Assembly: GCA_017311315.1 (NCBI GenBank)
Contig: CM029626.1
Coordinates: 29,870,672 to 29,934,671 of the forward strand
Direction of reading: 5' to 3'
Origin: Dendrocalamus latiflorus
Lineage: Eukaryota; Streptophyta; Magnoliopsida; Poales; Poaceae
Length of the DNA stretch: 64,000 nucleotides
The notes under the pieces were generated by a model. That model worked only from the letters and a program-made list of their open reading frames with translations. It did not search any database and was not told the origin of the DNA. A program made the translations under genes and the position numbers. Shown here piece by piece: positions 36,201 to 48,439 of the stretch. The first letter of the stretch is position 1. Every line of letters starts with the position of its first letter.

Positions 36201-36333
36201 GGTTGGGCGAAAGGCAGAAGTCGCCCAATGGGGCGGCGACTAGAGACTATTTTTGTAAAAAAATTTCTCGCGGGTATATTTATGTATTTTCGAATAAAAA
36301 AAGGATTATCCGTACAAAAAATTCCGTTTTTTT

Positions 36334-37000
36334 GGTTGATCATGCAAGTTGATTAGCCTCCACATTAGCTGTCACGTCTTCTTACCGAAACATCTCGGTG
36401 CAGGAATGGATTAGTCATAGATTTTTTAAAAAAGCTTGAATCGCTTAGTTGAATGAAGGTTTTCTTAATTAATAATGTTTTTCATGTTTGTAGGTGCAGC
36501 TGATAAAAAATGATAATTACTCTAGCATATGTTGACGGGAAATCCAATATGAAGCTACAGGTGCTGAGTACATTAGTCCTCTCAAAATCACCTTTTCTGG
36601 CATCTGAGACTACCATGCTCGTGGACGTCACGAATAAGATTTAGACCCCCGCTCAAACTGGCTTATAAATCGTGTTTTTGGTTTTTTTTATATAGTGATT
36701 GTTAGTTTTTTAATAATTAAATTTAAAAAAATAAAAAAGTTATATCATCGTAAATAATACAAAAAAATAAAGATAAAAGAAAATAGCCCAAAAACTAAAA
36801 AAAAGATAAAATTAAGAAGTTAAAAGCTAAAGCTGTTTAAAACGTGACTATTGAGGACTACGTGGAGGATGAAGACGGGTGATTCAAACGGTTGGCACTC
36901 GGCAGCCCTTCAGATTTAGTGTATTGTTCAAAATTCAATAGTTGTAATGTATATATTATATAACATTGTATTTTGTACACACACGATTGGAGCTCTACTA
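36334..37000. other. AT-rich spacer, nothing recognised
   Basis: No open frame with domain content. Poly-A/T-rich around 36670-36800. CTA at 36998-37000 is the left copy of the duplication of the next element. Confidence 0.4.
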
Positions 37001-39042
37001 GAACTGTTTGGGACTGCTCCGCTCCAGCTTTTTCAACTCTGCTCCAAACTTGTCTAGCCAAACGGGTCCAACTTCAAGAACTCTGCTCCAAGAAAAAGTT
37101 GGAGTTGAAGGCCTACTCCACGTTTTTTCTGAAGCTCCTCAAGGGGTACTCCAGAAACTGAAGTTTTGTATCTCCTCATGGAGTTGGGGGAAAATTACCC
37201 ACCACTGCCATTACACAATTCCTCTCCGGGTGAGTACCGATTGGATTTCTCTGACTTCTCTTCTCCAACTTCTCTTCTCCCCCACGAACCGCACATCGCG
37301 CCGGCCATCTTCCTCTCCGCCCCCCACTCGCGCCGGCCCTCTTCCTCTCCGCCCCCCACCCGCGTCGCCCTCCTCTCCGCCTCCCCACCCGCGCCGCCCT
37401 CTTCCTCTCCGCCCCCACCCGCGCCGCCCTCCTCTCCGCCTCCCCCACCCGCGCCGCCCTCTTCCCCTTCGCCCCCCACCCGCGCCGGCCCTCTTCCTCT
37501 TCGCCCCCCCACCCGCGCCGCCCTCCTCTCCGCCTCCCCCACCCGCGCCACCCTCTTCCTCTCCGCCCCCACCCGCGCCGCCCTCTTCCTCTCCGCCCCC
37601 CACCCGCGCCGGCCCTCTTCCTCTCCGCCCCCCACCCGCGCCGCCCTCTTCCTCTTCGCCCCCCACCCGCGCCGCCCCTCTTCTCCGGCGAGGTGATGGC
37701 TAGGATGGTGGGCGGCCAGTGGCCTGGAGAGAGCGGCCAGGGGCGGGCGGCCAGCGGCCAGGCCCCGCAGGCCAACCTGTGGTCGCTGCTGGCCAGCCTG
37801 CAGCCACCCAGGCCACGGCCGGCCATAGCCTCTCAGACCCGCGCCGCCCCTCTCCTCCGCCCCCACCCGCGCTGCCTCCCTATTCCGGCCACCCCAGGCA
37901 ACGCTCCGGCGAGGTGATGGCTGGGATGGATCTCTATGCTTGTGTTATCATTAAGGCAATTCAGCAAAACAGAGAGATGACCTTTTTCTTTGAAGCTTTA
38001 CAATTATTCTGTAATGTATATGTCATGTATCATTTAGCTTGATCAATAGAGCCAATTCTTATGTCCTGAATCTTTTTTTAGCATGGCTTATGTTTTGTGT
38101 TGTAATTACATAAAAATAAAACGATTACACATGATGAGGCTGGCAACCGGAGTTTTCTTTTTTCATGACATCTGAAAGATTTGTCTCAAATATGGGGTAC
38201 AATTGAAATCTTCATACAGGAGGTTTGAAAAGCATGACATAACTGGACTTGGAAAAACTTCTGAACATTTGATGAAACATTAACAATGCAGTGCAGTAAA
38301 ATTTTTAGCTCTGTTCTAAACTTCTAATCATATCAAATAAAATACTGATATCAAGTATGGGTAGCAATGCAAATGAGCATGCTGGCAAGGAGTAGATTTT
38401 GTTCACAGTAGATTTAAAAGCTTGACATGAATGAGTTCAGAAAATTCTGAACATTTGAGAAAACTTTGGCAATGTAGTGCAGCAACCTTGCCATTACCTG
38501 GAAGGCTGCAACACTGAAGTATGGGGCACAAGCTGTATATGTATCTGCAGCAAACATCAGTAATTCAATTCTCTAGCTTGGAGCTAGAATTATGTATCGG
38601 AACACTTGCATTCGTAGTCATTTTAGTTTAAACTACTCTCTAGTTATCTATGGACAATTATTTGTATTCAAATGATGTACTTTGTTAATTATCTATCATG
38701 CACGTTACAATTTATGGGACAAAAGGATGGAATTATTTGATCAAAATATTTGTTTTTTGGTTTTCTCGAATAAATTAATTGCGATTATAATATTTTACAT
38801 CATATTTCGATTGGCAACAAAAAAAATTCAGTTACATATGCTCCGCAGACATCAAAACATACACCAAACATCATTCAGGGGCACATTGGACCTTTCTCAG
38901 GGGAACCTCATATTCCTGGAGCTAGAGCTAGCTGCGTGCCAAACAGGACCACCTGCTCCAGGAACTCCAAGTGGAGCTGCTCCATGGTGGAGTTGGTAGA
39001 GCAGAGCTGAAAAAACTGGAGCAGAGCAGTCCCAAACAGGCC
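37001..39042. mobile_element. Terminal-inverted-repeat DNA transposon, 2,042 bp, no transposase
   Basis: The left end GAACTGTTTGGGACTGCTC and the right end read inward, GGCCTGTTTGGGACTGCTC, continue as an imperfect inverted repeat for about 45 bp. CTA flanks at 36998-37000 and 39043-39045. A 3-bp duplication with GG(C)CTGTTTGG ends fits PIF/Harbinger-like non-autonomous elements, but the superfamily is not certain. The interior holds a GC-rich minisatellite and then AT-rich sequence with no transposase. Confidence 0.65.
37297..37690. repeat. About 30-bp GC-rich minisatellite, 12-13 units
   Basis: Units begin CGCGCCG(G)CC and run CTCTTCCTCTCCGCCCCCCACC with length variants of 29-33 bp. A further partial unit lies at about 37841-37880. 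Because the repeat lacks stops, long open frames appear on both strands (Pro/Ser-rich on plus, Gly/Arg-rich on minus); I treat them as repeat artefacts. Confidence 0.85.
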
Positions 39043-39049
39043 CTATATA

Positions 39050-39210
39050 TGGTTTCTGTATAGAACTCATGATCTGGACCTTTCGCCCCTGAAGATGGGC
39101 GGCTGGCGATACTCCAGGTACTGCATGAGCTGTCGAAGAAGACCAGCAAATGCTCCAACATTCTCGCCATGAGAGAAGTAGTCCCATGAATCTACGGAGG
39201 ATGAACCGGC
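39050..39210 (-). pseudogene. Gypsy gag N-terminal remnant
   Basis: From an ATG at about 39210 the minus strand reads MAGSSSVDSWDYF and continues to QPPIFRGE before a stop near 39059. It lies between the primer-binding site of the LTR at 39426 and the element ending at 39042, the expected place for the gag start. The rest of gag is missing. Confidence 0.45.
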
Positions 39211-39425
39211 CATCTACAGAGTTGAAATAATAGAAAAGATTAGTAAAGGAAATTAGCAAATGAATATAAGGACAAGAACGAGATACAAAGTAAGAAAAGA
39301 GTAGAAGCAAAGAAGCTTATATTTTTTTAAAAAAATATACACCTTTTAATAAATATGAATCCTTACCGTTTTGCCATTCTAATCTAGGTCACGTCCTACA
39401 GTCAAATTGGCTCTGATACCATCTC
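39211..39425 (-). other. Gypsy leader with primer-binding site
   Basis: The complement of ATGGTATCAGAGCCAAT (39407-39423) lies 2 bp from the LTR edge at 39426 and fits an initiator-Met-tRNA primer site. The leader resembles the one beside LTR1 (10640-10714). Confidence 0.65.
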
Positions 39426-40342
39426 TGTCGGGACCCCGGATTTCCGAATCCGGACCCTCTGTGTATTACAGCACTAGTCTCAGATCAAAACTAGTGCACA
39501 CAGTCAAACAGCGATGATACATAACTAACAACGCTTTATTACAATAGTAAAAGTACATACCAAAAGGCTTCTTTATTACAACTGAGGTTTCAAGACCTCT
39601 CAAACTCACAAAACACAGCGGAAGCAAAAAATAAATCTGGTGAAGACCCATCAATACGCCACAGGCAATTGACTGGGAAAACGCAGCCTAGAACTCCGAA
39701 AATCCTTTGTCAAATCCACACGCGAAGTAGTCGTAGTCTCCATCTTGAGCTTCATATTCCTCTGAGTTTTATTGTGAGTGCAGCATGTGAGTCCATAAAG
39801 TACTCCGCAAGTCTTGGGAAAAATGCAGTAGATGCAAGGCTAAACAAAGGAGGGTTATATGGTTCTTTTGCACAAAGCAATATTTTATTTCAAATACTAT
39901 TAAATATTTTCAAAGGCATTAATTTAACAAAGTAATTATTTTAACTGAAACTATTGATAATTCTAAGTGAAGGTTCCATCCACCATCACGAGTTAACCAG
40001 CTATAACCGCCAAGGTTCAAGACTACAGTTTCACCCATCGGGATGCCCTTCCGAGAGTTTCCTCTACTCTCGAGGTCCCAAAACTTTGTTATTAAAAATC
40101 AAAGATCTACCATGTGAATGCATTCCTTGCCCGCCCTTGACCATGGGCACGGCTATTCGAATAGATTAACACTCTGCAGAGGATGTACAACTTTACCCCC
40201 AAGAGATAAATTACCCTAATAGTCACCATGCTTCTTTTGGCATGAGACCCAGATAAAATATCACAAAGCTTTTACCTCACTCTAGTCTAGCTAGACACCA
40301 CCCGCTGAGGTTTCACCGCTGAAGGGTTAAAATCACCCAGTC

Positions 40343-43300
40343 TGTAAGACCATGTGGAGGTCACCCATGATTGTGATGAGTAATTGACTCTTAATCTAGG
40401 CAGTTTGAGTTTGGTTTTTGAGGTTTGAGAGGAGAATGGGTTTCTCTGTTGGGTCCTTAGCCCTTGCGACTTGCTCGGAAATAGCCTTTCGACCATGTTG
40501 TTATCGGCTGGGAGTCTTACGACTATGTTGTGCCATTTACGACCACTTTGTGAAGTTCCTGCAAAGTCGAAAGTCCTTTTGAATGGTTGAGAGATCACCT
40601 TCGACCACATTGGCCATGGTCGGAAGAAGTCTGGAAGTGTTACGACCACTTTTGCCGTGGTCGAGAGCTGGAAGAAGTAGCTTACGACTTCGTTGGCCGT
40701 GGTCGGAAGGCACCAGGAGAGTTTACGACCACATTTGCTGTGGTCGGAGGTCATTCACGTCGTTTACGACCACGTTGGCTGTAGTCGAATGCAGCTACGA
40801 CCACGTTTGCTGTGGTCGGAAGTCGTAAGTCAAAGCTACGCCGCCGTGGTCGGTAGTCGGCGCTCAAGCCTGCAATCATGTTGAGAAGACGGCACCTTTC
40901 GACCACGTTGTCATGAGCTGAAGCGGTTGGAAGTCGTAAGTCGTAGCTTCGACCACGTTGTCATGGCTGAGGTTGAAGTCGACGCTCAAGTCTACGACCA
41001 CGTAATAAGTCGGCAGACTTCGACCACGTTGCGAGGTGGTCGAACGTGGTTGTAGCTCAATCGTATGCGGTCGATAGTCGACAGACCTTGACTACGACCA
41101 CGTGGGAAGTCGGAGGACTTCGACCACGTTGTGAAGTGCTCGAAAGAGGTCGGGTCGGAGTTGGACGCAGTTGGTTGTAGTCGTTACCGGTCGGACTTGG
41201 TCGTAAAGCAGTCCGACGCGATCGTAGCTCGATCGGATGCGGTCAGACGAGCTTGGAGCACGGTCGGAAGTGGGCAACTGCGATTGGAAGTGTTCACACG
41301 TGGTCGAAAGGGTTTCAACCACGGTGAAACAAGTCGTACGTGATCGGAAAGGGTTTCGACCACGGTAAATCTCGTTGTGCGTGCTTGGAAGGGCTTCGAC
41401 CACGGTGTAACTCGGTGTACGTGGTCTGAACGGGGTTCGACCACGATAGAAAGCGATGAACGTGGTCGGAAGGTGGTTCGATCACACGATAAGCGGTCGT
41501 TTTAGCTGGTAATCGGTCGTATGGTCTTCTGGGCCAGTCGTATTTATCTGAGGTGTGGTCGTAGGACTTAAGCAAGTCTTGATATATAGTTTTGACCAGT
41601 TGCAAGTTGGTACGACTTGGTTGGGTAAGTTGGAGCTGAAACTTGCGATGGTCATAGCAGAGCTGTGTGTGGTCGTGGGCCACTGGAAGGGTCTCGTAGG
41701 CTGCAAGAAGGCTCTTGTGAGCTCGAGGGTTTCTCTATTCTGGGCAACAGAGTGGTCGTATAGGGTATAGTCCTTATGCGATAATATCGTAACTGCTAGC
41801 GATGGACGTGGCATGTATCCGCATGGTCGTAGTGAGATGTGAGGCGGTCGTAACGACATGTTGTGTGGTCAAAGGAAGCAGGGAAGTCTTCCAGGGCTTT
41901 GACCACTTCTTGAGTTGTGCATTCGAGTGGTCGTAGGGGGTTTACGATCAGTTTTTGTGCTGTGACACTTGTTGGTTGTACCGATTGTTTGTCTGTTGAC
42001 TGGTGCAGTGCTATGTGACGGTTTGCTTGTTTGTGTGGCTGCAGGACTTTGGAGCTATTTCATGGTGAGGCATGGGAGGACCGGGACTAGGCACAGGAGG
42101 TGTTGAGGTCCAGACGGTCGGAGATGCCGAAGATGATCGAGGCTGGTGAGGTGGTTGCAAGCCGAGGAGACAAGGAACCGGAGCTGGAGCTGCCAGAGGA
42201 TCTTGGAGACAAGTCTTGGTGAGGCTTGGAGTGGTCGGGACTAGACATGGGAGATGTTGAGGTCCAGAATGACTGGGTGAAGCCGAAGAAGACTTGGGAC
42301 TCAAGGTGGTTGCGTGCGCGGACCGGGACTAGGCTCTGGAGGAGTCGGAGGTCTGATCGGTCAGAGGTAGGTGCGGTCGTGCGTGATCAGCAAGGAAATG
42401 CGAAGCTTCCGGGAAGGTGCGTGAGGGCAATTTGGAGAATTGACTCAGGCCTGCAAAAGGAAGCGGTTTCCTGTAAAAGCACTGTAATCCTGTCGGCTGT
42501 AACGGGTTGTCGCGTGTGTGAGGTGTGTAAAACCCGGTGTTAGGAGGGGGTTTACGGGTTAGCCCCAGTGTGGACTAATCGATGGATCCATTAGGGTTAG
42601 TCTCGGGTGTGAGGCTTTAAAAGGGAGAGGGGAGGCACGAGTTTGATTGAGTTGGCCGGCTGGGCCTTGGAGGCAGTCGCCTCTCCCTCCCATGGGAGTC
42701 TGTGAGTGTGTTCTTGGGATTGTGTGAGAGAGAGAGGATGAGTGGAGAATCCATGTATGAATAATCGAGAAAGAGAGAAAGAGAAGAGGTGTGAGCTCCT
42801 CTCTATGCTCTCCGGGCGTATCGAGATTCCTTGTACTCCTTGATGATTGGAATGAAAACTCTGAGTTGTGTTCTCTGTCTTGTGTTTGAATGATTTGTTT
42901 GCGCTTTCTTTGTTCCTTCGTTTATCTGTGTTCTTGGCTTTCTGAAATCGCAGTGACATGTGGGTTTTCTCCAAGCCATCTTGGCTATTCTAGTCCCACG
43001 AGCGGTTCTATTCATCAACTCTGGTACTTCTTGCTTTGAGTTGTGTTCTTGGTTTGAGTAGGCCTAGTTTTGATTTGCTCAGAACAGGGAATCTGTCTCA
43101 AGGCTATTTGGCCAGTTCATTCCCGAGAGCAAGAGTCGAATCGGAGAAGTGTTTGCGTCTCGCGGTCGTGCGCCGAGTACATGCTCTGCATTCGCTACGA
43201 CCACGTTGAGACTTTTGTGCATGAGTCGACCGAATTCTCTGTTTCGGTTTCGACCACGCCGTTTGTCCAGATCTCAGCAAAGAATTTTTTTTACTGCCTT

Positions 43301-43790
43301 GGTTTTTCTCTGTCAAAGGACGTGAGCAAACGTTGTCTAAAGTCTCATACCCGATTGCTTTGTGAATCGCAAGATATTTGGAAATCAAAGCAAGTGGTCA
43401 TGAGCTCTGGCTTGTCTTGTTGGTCGTGCGTGCCTTCTCTGTTTTCGGTCATTACTGTGCAGTCTCTTTTGCCGGTCAGATCTCGGGTTTTCAGTGGATC
43501 GTCTGTCTTACCGAGTGACTGGATCGACCACGAGTTGGCGTTCGATTTCTCTGAAATAGACGATCTATCTCTTTGTCAGATTGATCACGATAGATCCTTT
43601 CGACTGCCTTGTTATGTCCTCGGCCAGCGGCAGTTCTAGTTTGGGTGTCAGTCTGATCTTCTGTTCTCCAGTGAACATTCGATCTTCCTCTTCATAGCTT
43701 TGTAGCTATTGGAGAAGAAGATTGTGTGAATACTTGGAGAGATTTTAAGGCACCATTCACCCCCCCTCTGGTTGCCAGTTCGGTCCTACA
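40343..43790 (+). repeat. 5' LTR of the 11.5-kb element
   Basis: 3,448 bp, nearly identical to 48440-51887. The differences from the 3' LTR are at about 41060, 41232, 41344, 41444 and 43557. About 26 copies of CGACCAC or GTGGTCG lie in 40600-41940 by my manual count, with three more near 43200-43530. A TATA-like CTTTAAAAG lies at 42614. Frames on either strand in the LTR have no domain and are not called. Confidence 0.95.
42614..42622 (+). promoter_or_regulatory. TATA-like box of the 5' LTR
   Basis: CTTTAAAAG precedes a G-rich stretch and lies 1.2 kb before the LTR end, as expected for a U3 promoter. The equivalent in the 3' LTR is at about 50711. Inferred from sequence only. Confidence 0.45.
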
Positions 43791-43792
43791 AT

Positions 43793-43804
43793 TGGTATCA
43801 GAGC
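43793..43804 (+). promoter_or_regulatory. Primer-binding site for initiator tRNA-Met
   Basis: TGGTATCAGAGC lies 2 bp after the 5' LTR end and is the common plant Copia primer-binding site. Confidence 0.9.
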
Positions 43805-43842
43805 AAGGTTGGCTCTGAATTTGATCTTAACCGATCTTAAGC

Positions 43843-43947
43843 ATGGCGACTAGTAGGGAATCTTGTGAGCTTCTCTGTGCATCTTGTTGGGGTGTTTTTG
43901 CCAATGATGTCCTTTGCGACAAGAGGCTATTTTCGGTAAGAGGATGA
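43843..43947 (+). CDS. Short open frame at the usual gag start position
   Basis: Thirty-four codons begin MATSRESCELLC about 40 bp after the primer-binding site, where gag normally starts in this lineage. It stops at TGA 43945-43947. It may be the residue of a gag start cut short by deletion or frameshift, or just an upstream frame. No domain. Confidence 0.3.
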   Translation: MATSRESCELLCASCWGVFANDVLCDKRLFSVRG

Positions 43948-44221
43948 TCTCGTGCATTCTCATCTCTAGCATTTATGGTCACTCTTTCTAAGATGATGAA
44001 AATTCTTTGAGGAGAGGAGTGCAATGATACGAGCACTGCATCTTGAGACTTTGTCACCTCTTTCATTTAAGAGGTGGATCCTTCTTTGAGCTTAGTTCTC
44101 TTGTTGATAGCACTTGTGCCTTTTGCTTAGTTGTTTTTTTTGGCTAGTGCTTTTCTTGTTGGCTCTTCTCGGTTAGTCCAAGGGATTTCTCTTTTTTGAG
44201 CAAGGATGGTGCCTTGTCCTT

Positions 44222-44527
44222 TTGACCATGTTTCATGGAGGACACTTACATCAATGCTCATTTTGTGAGAAGGATGGACATCGTCAGCATCGCAGACTTG
44301 TTCTTTTTGTTGTTGTTCTTTGTCTGCGTGCTGACCTGAGGAAGGATTTCCGCCGTTTCTTAAATGGTAGACCTCGTTCGCCCAAACGAGGTGTGCACCT
44401 ACGGCGAGGAGAAGGTGTGAGTCTCTTTGATGTTTTGGTTGGTTCTCTTCTTGGTTGTTCAAGTGCCAGAATCAAGAAAGTCTTGAAAGAACACACGGAT
44501 GATGATGATAAAAAGGACGAGCGCTAA
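44222..44527 (+). pseudogene. Gag-like frame with degenerate zinc knuckle
   Basis: A 101-codon frame near the start holds CSFCEKDGHRQHR, matching CX2CX4H of a retroviral knuckle but with Arg where the last Cys should be. The remainder is basic and ends in a DDDDKKDER tail. Its place, about 430 bp after the primer site, is compatible with a collapsed gag. No pol follows. Confidence 0.45.
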
Positions 44528-44529
44528 CT

Positions 44530-47500
44530 CTTCATGAGCAAGGTAAAACCACATTGTGACCTTGGTCTTGTCCAAGATGAATATACTTGCTCTTAGGGAG
44601 AATGTGAGATGCCTAGATGATAAATTGCTCGATTGTTTTTGCTAGGTGGAAATCTCATTTATCTTGTGTAGGTTGTGAGTCTAGTTCTGTAGATGGCGTA
44701 AATTTAATTTCTCTACTTGCGTGTTAAAATCTGAAAATGAGAAATTAAAATTTTGACTCACCACACTTGTGTAGAGGAGCTTGTTTCTGCTAGAGTTTGG
44801 ATTAGTAAAGCCAAGTTCCTCTGTTGTGTCGTCGTTGTAATCGTAATGTCTTACGATCACAGCTTCGGCTTCTCGAACGTAGTCGTAGCTTCATATGACC
44901 ACGTCTGCTGGCGGACACTTCTGCTTGTCACCATGGTCGGGAGACCATTCTACCACGGGTGCTGGTCCTGAGCGGGCTGTTGCTCGATTGCCGTGATCGT
45001 AACACTTTACGACCACGTCTCTCGGCCGTAGTCGTTCAAGACTACGCCCCTCGTGCTACGACCACGCTCATTTCTGCTGAGTGGCCGTGTGTCAAGTCTT
45101 GGGTTCTCAAGCATCTTCTTACTAACCCTTCGGGATCCAAGACTTGGGCACTCTATTCTTGTCATTTGTAGGTCTTCAGACGCTAATTGGAAAACATGGG
45201 ATTGATTGGGTTTTAGTCTTCTGCTTCATCATGTGACTAGAACATTCATTGGTTCTCCACTTCATGGCCTCCAAGAGGCATATGCTTTCACTGGTTGCGT
45301 CTCCACCTACTTCGTGAGCAATTCTATACCTTCATGCCCTTATATTCAAGTGTTAGTCATAATTGGCATGTTGTGCGTGTTCTTGTGCTCATTTGTACCA
45401 TGTTGGCATGATTTACTCTTGATGTCTTCTTGACATGTTTATATGTGTATGTTGCTTAGGTATCCTTGTATCATTATATATATGTTAATTGATTGGATGC
45501 TTAAGCTTTGACTTGACTTCATGAGCATAAGTAGAATGGGTGTATTAGAAGTCAAGTATCATCATGATCTTGTGCTCTGCATTATCTATCATGGTTCACA
45601 TCTTGCTCTTTATGTTCATTCATCATTATTTATACATGTTAGCATACTTTTCCATGATTTTGACTTGTCATGTTGTATGTCTACATGATGTATGCATATG
45701 TATGGACAGTATGAGCTTGATTATATCTTCGATAGTTTCTCTGTGTCATGATGCTATGTTTATTCATGCCTTTGTATCTTTTCTAGTATACATGCTTTTA
45801 TCCATGCTAGCATATGCTTCTGTGACTGTTCCTGTCACCTGCTATGTGTATGGTTGTGATTCATTGTGATGCCTGTATACTTTGATCTTATTGCTGTTAT
45901 GGCATGAAATAAACTGTGTGACAACTTGGTAGCATTGGTCTGTGCTTTTGCTTAGATATCATGAGATCTGTGGTTAGGTCACAAGCTTCTTCTAGTGTTG
46001 GGTGGCACTAGGCTTTGTGTTCTAGGTGCTTTTGATGAGGGCTAGATTGAGCTTGTGTGGGCGTGTGTTCTCATGTGTTCTTTGTCATTAGTACTTGTGT
46101 TGCTACTATTGTTGTCACTTGTCACAGTACTGGTTCCATGTTGTATATCATTTACCCCAGTACTAGGACACCAGTCGTTCCTGTGTTTAACCTGCAGGCT
46201 GTGAATGAGGGGGAGACTGGTACAGCTTTACGACCACTCCTTTGGTCATTACGACCATGTCGTAGCTACCACGACCACAGTCTGGACACTCGACCGAACT
46301 CGTTTTATGACCTCGGCAGGACGCAACGACCATGATCCAGACTCATCTGCAACTACGACCAAGACGCAACTACCACCACGACCTGGTTTCGTGTTCGACC
46401 ACCCCGAATTGGACTACGATCATGAGCTGAACACATCTACGACCATGGCCGAGGCGACTTCGATCACTCAACCGAGGTCGGGACTCCTATACGACTACTA
46501 CCAGGACTCTTCTACGACCACGACTACCAACCAAGCGACCATGACAGAGGTTTGTTCTCCCTTGTGATCTTTCAGTGTTTTGCTTCCCTCCACTTGGCTT
46601 TGCTTTGTTTATCTGTTCTAGTGGGAGGAAGGGTCCGATTGGTTAGACAGGAACCGACTCTAGGTGATATTGTCTCATTCACACCTCTCATCCAAATGGT
46701 TCTCTAGGATCTTTTTCTACCTAGTTGGGCTTTGGTTCTCTAGGTTTCTTTTCTACCTAGATTTAACTTTTTCTTGGCCACTAGAGTCTTGTGCATTGAC
46801 ATAGTGTGCTTTTGCCCCGTGGTATGAGGTTACAGACTAGAGACAATGTGGATAGGGTGTGTTTGGGAATCACCTCCTTGGGTTAGAACCTTCTCTTTCT
46901 GGATTTTGTGCCAAATTTCCTGGTTCTTCTCTTTTTGCCTTCTCTAGGGGGAGTTGGAGCATTTTTGTCTGTTTGGGCTATTTTTCAGGGGGAGTTCATC
47001 TCTTGTGCATTCTTTTGTCTCATAATGCATAAAATTCACTTGAATGCCTGTACAGTCTTTGGAGCCCTGAATATTATCTTTATGTGACATGATATCATGC
47101 TTTATATCTTGCCATGTCTTGTGATAGCTTGATTTATCATGCCCTTCTATGTGTTGTTTTGCTCTTGCCATACTAGCCTAATTAAATGTGAACAACTTAA
47201 AGTAAAACATGTCTTGTTCAATCTTGTGACTAGTCTGGTTTTAGTGATCCTCTCTTGATTCATGCCATGTCGAATAGGCTAAGTTGAGTCTTGAATCTGT
47301 TTTTGAGGTTTAGATTGAGCTAAGTTAGTTCATTAGTGATGCATGAGTTAGTATTAACTCTTTGTTCTTAAACTAATTCAAGTAAATGCAAAAAAAATCT
47401 CTTTTGTGCGAAAAAACTGATCTCACCAATTCTTTCTCATGAGATGGCTTGCCATTGCACTAGGCATGAACTCAGGGGGAGTTTTGGATGACCAAGATCA

Positions 47501-48428
47501 CCTCCTTAAGCTTATTGCTTGGAATGATCGCATAAGGCTTGAGATCTAGCACATGGCTATGAAAACAAAAACTCTTGTGAAAAATGGCTGAAACCAACCA
47601 TGAATTTCTAATAAAAGCCAAATGTGCTAAGTGGTATCCAAAGTGCTATACAAGCAGTAAATTACATGTGATACCCAGTGCTTGAACCAAATGTCTCATT
47701 TTTGAACTTATAGCACTCTAAATTGACTCAACCATAGCTTCTTGGTTCTACTTAGAATATTGACATGGCTTGACTCACGTTTGGATACCTTCTTCTAGAC
47801 TATAATCTCGAATGACTTGACATGCTAATCAAACCATTTAATTTAAAGATCATGACTTATTTGGCTTGAGTTTGGCAATACATGGTTTGTTATGATCTAG
47901 ATAGCATTGTCACCTTTTATGGCTTGGTATAATTTTCTCTGAAGTCTCTTTGGATAATCTTTATGGCTCCCTTGCTTACAATGAATCAAACCCAGTCACT
48001 ACATTTCATTCATGCTCTATTTTTCTTCCTTGCATCTTGATGACTCTATTGCCAAAAGGGGGAGAAGGATAGAGAAAAAGTCATTAAGGGGTGCAAAAGG
48101 TATTAAAATGGGAGAATGCATTAAGGGATGGGAGAAGGATAGAAAAAGGCTTTAAGGGGGAGAATGCTTGGTCATCTTGCTATGACAATGGTCATGTGAG
48201 CAACTGCTTTTTGGACCATGAGCAATATTGGACTTTTTGTGTGTTTTGGAGCTTTTGTAGAAAATTTGATCTTTCTCTATCTGCTCCATTTCATTCTGTG
48301 TCAACATGGTCATGAGTTCCTTCTTCACTTCTTTTAGACCATGTGTGGCTTTTGCATCTTCTTTCCTTTTTCATTTCAAAAACAAACTCATCTTCATGCC
48401 TTTTTCGGTGTTTGTCAATATACTCATC
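44530..48428 (+). other. Interior of the 11.5-kb element without recognised coding
   Basis: No integrase, reverse transcriptase, RNase H or envelope-like frame could be recognised. Two zones (44830-45065 and 46225-46560) again carry ACGACCA/CGACCAC motifs. Frames such as 45564-45869 and 46205-46567 lack domains. The stretch before the polypurine tract contains several purine-rich GGGGGAG words. Confidence 0.6.
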
Positions 48429-48439
48429 AAGGGGGAGAT
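48429..48439 (+). promoter_or_regulatory. Polypurine tract
   Basis: AAGGGGGAGAT lies immediately before the 3' LTR and would prime plus-strand DNA synthesis. The same word precedes the LTR at 55581. Confidence 0.85.

Larger units (their letters stand above)
32387..36324 (+). mobile_element. Mutator-like element (MULE), 3,938 bp, with transposase
   Basis: Terminal inverted repeats of about 135 bp start GAAATTTTTGTACGG (left) and GAATTTTTTGTACGG (right, read inward). Flanks CGTTTTTTA (32378-32386) and CGTTTTTTT (36325-36333) form a 9-bp duplication with one mismatch. The interior encodes a MURA-type transposase on the plus strand, now broken. Subterminal regions hold repeated GTCGCCCA/TGGGCGAC palindromes. 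An autonomous ancestor is implied; this copy is probably immobile unless helped. Confidence 0.88.

Noticed and set aside
37008..37866. Pro-rich and Gly/Arg-rich frames of 150-231 codons
   Set aside because: They are products of a stop-free minisatellite of about 30 bp that is open in several frames.
43070..43639. 189-codon frame in the 5' LTR (and its copy at 51167-51736)
   Set aside because: It lies in the LTR end region and has no domain. One of the five LTR differences changes a residue in it, and the frame is not part of a plausible gag or pol.
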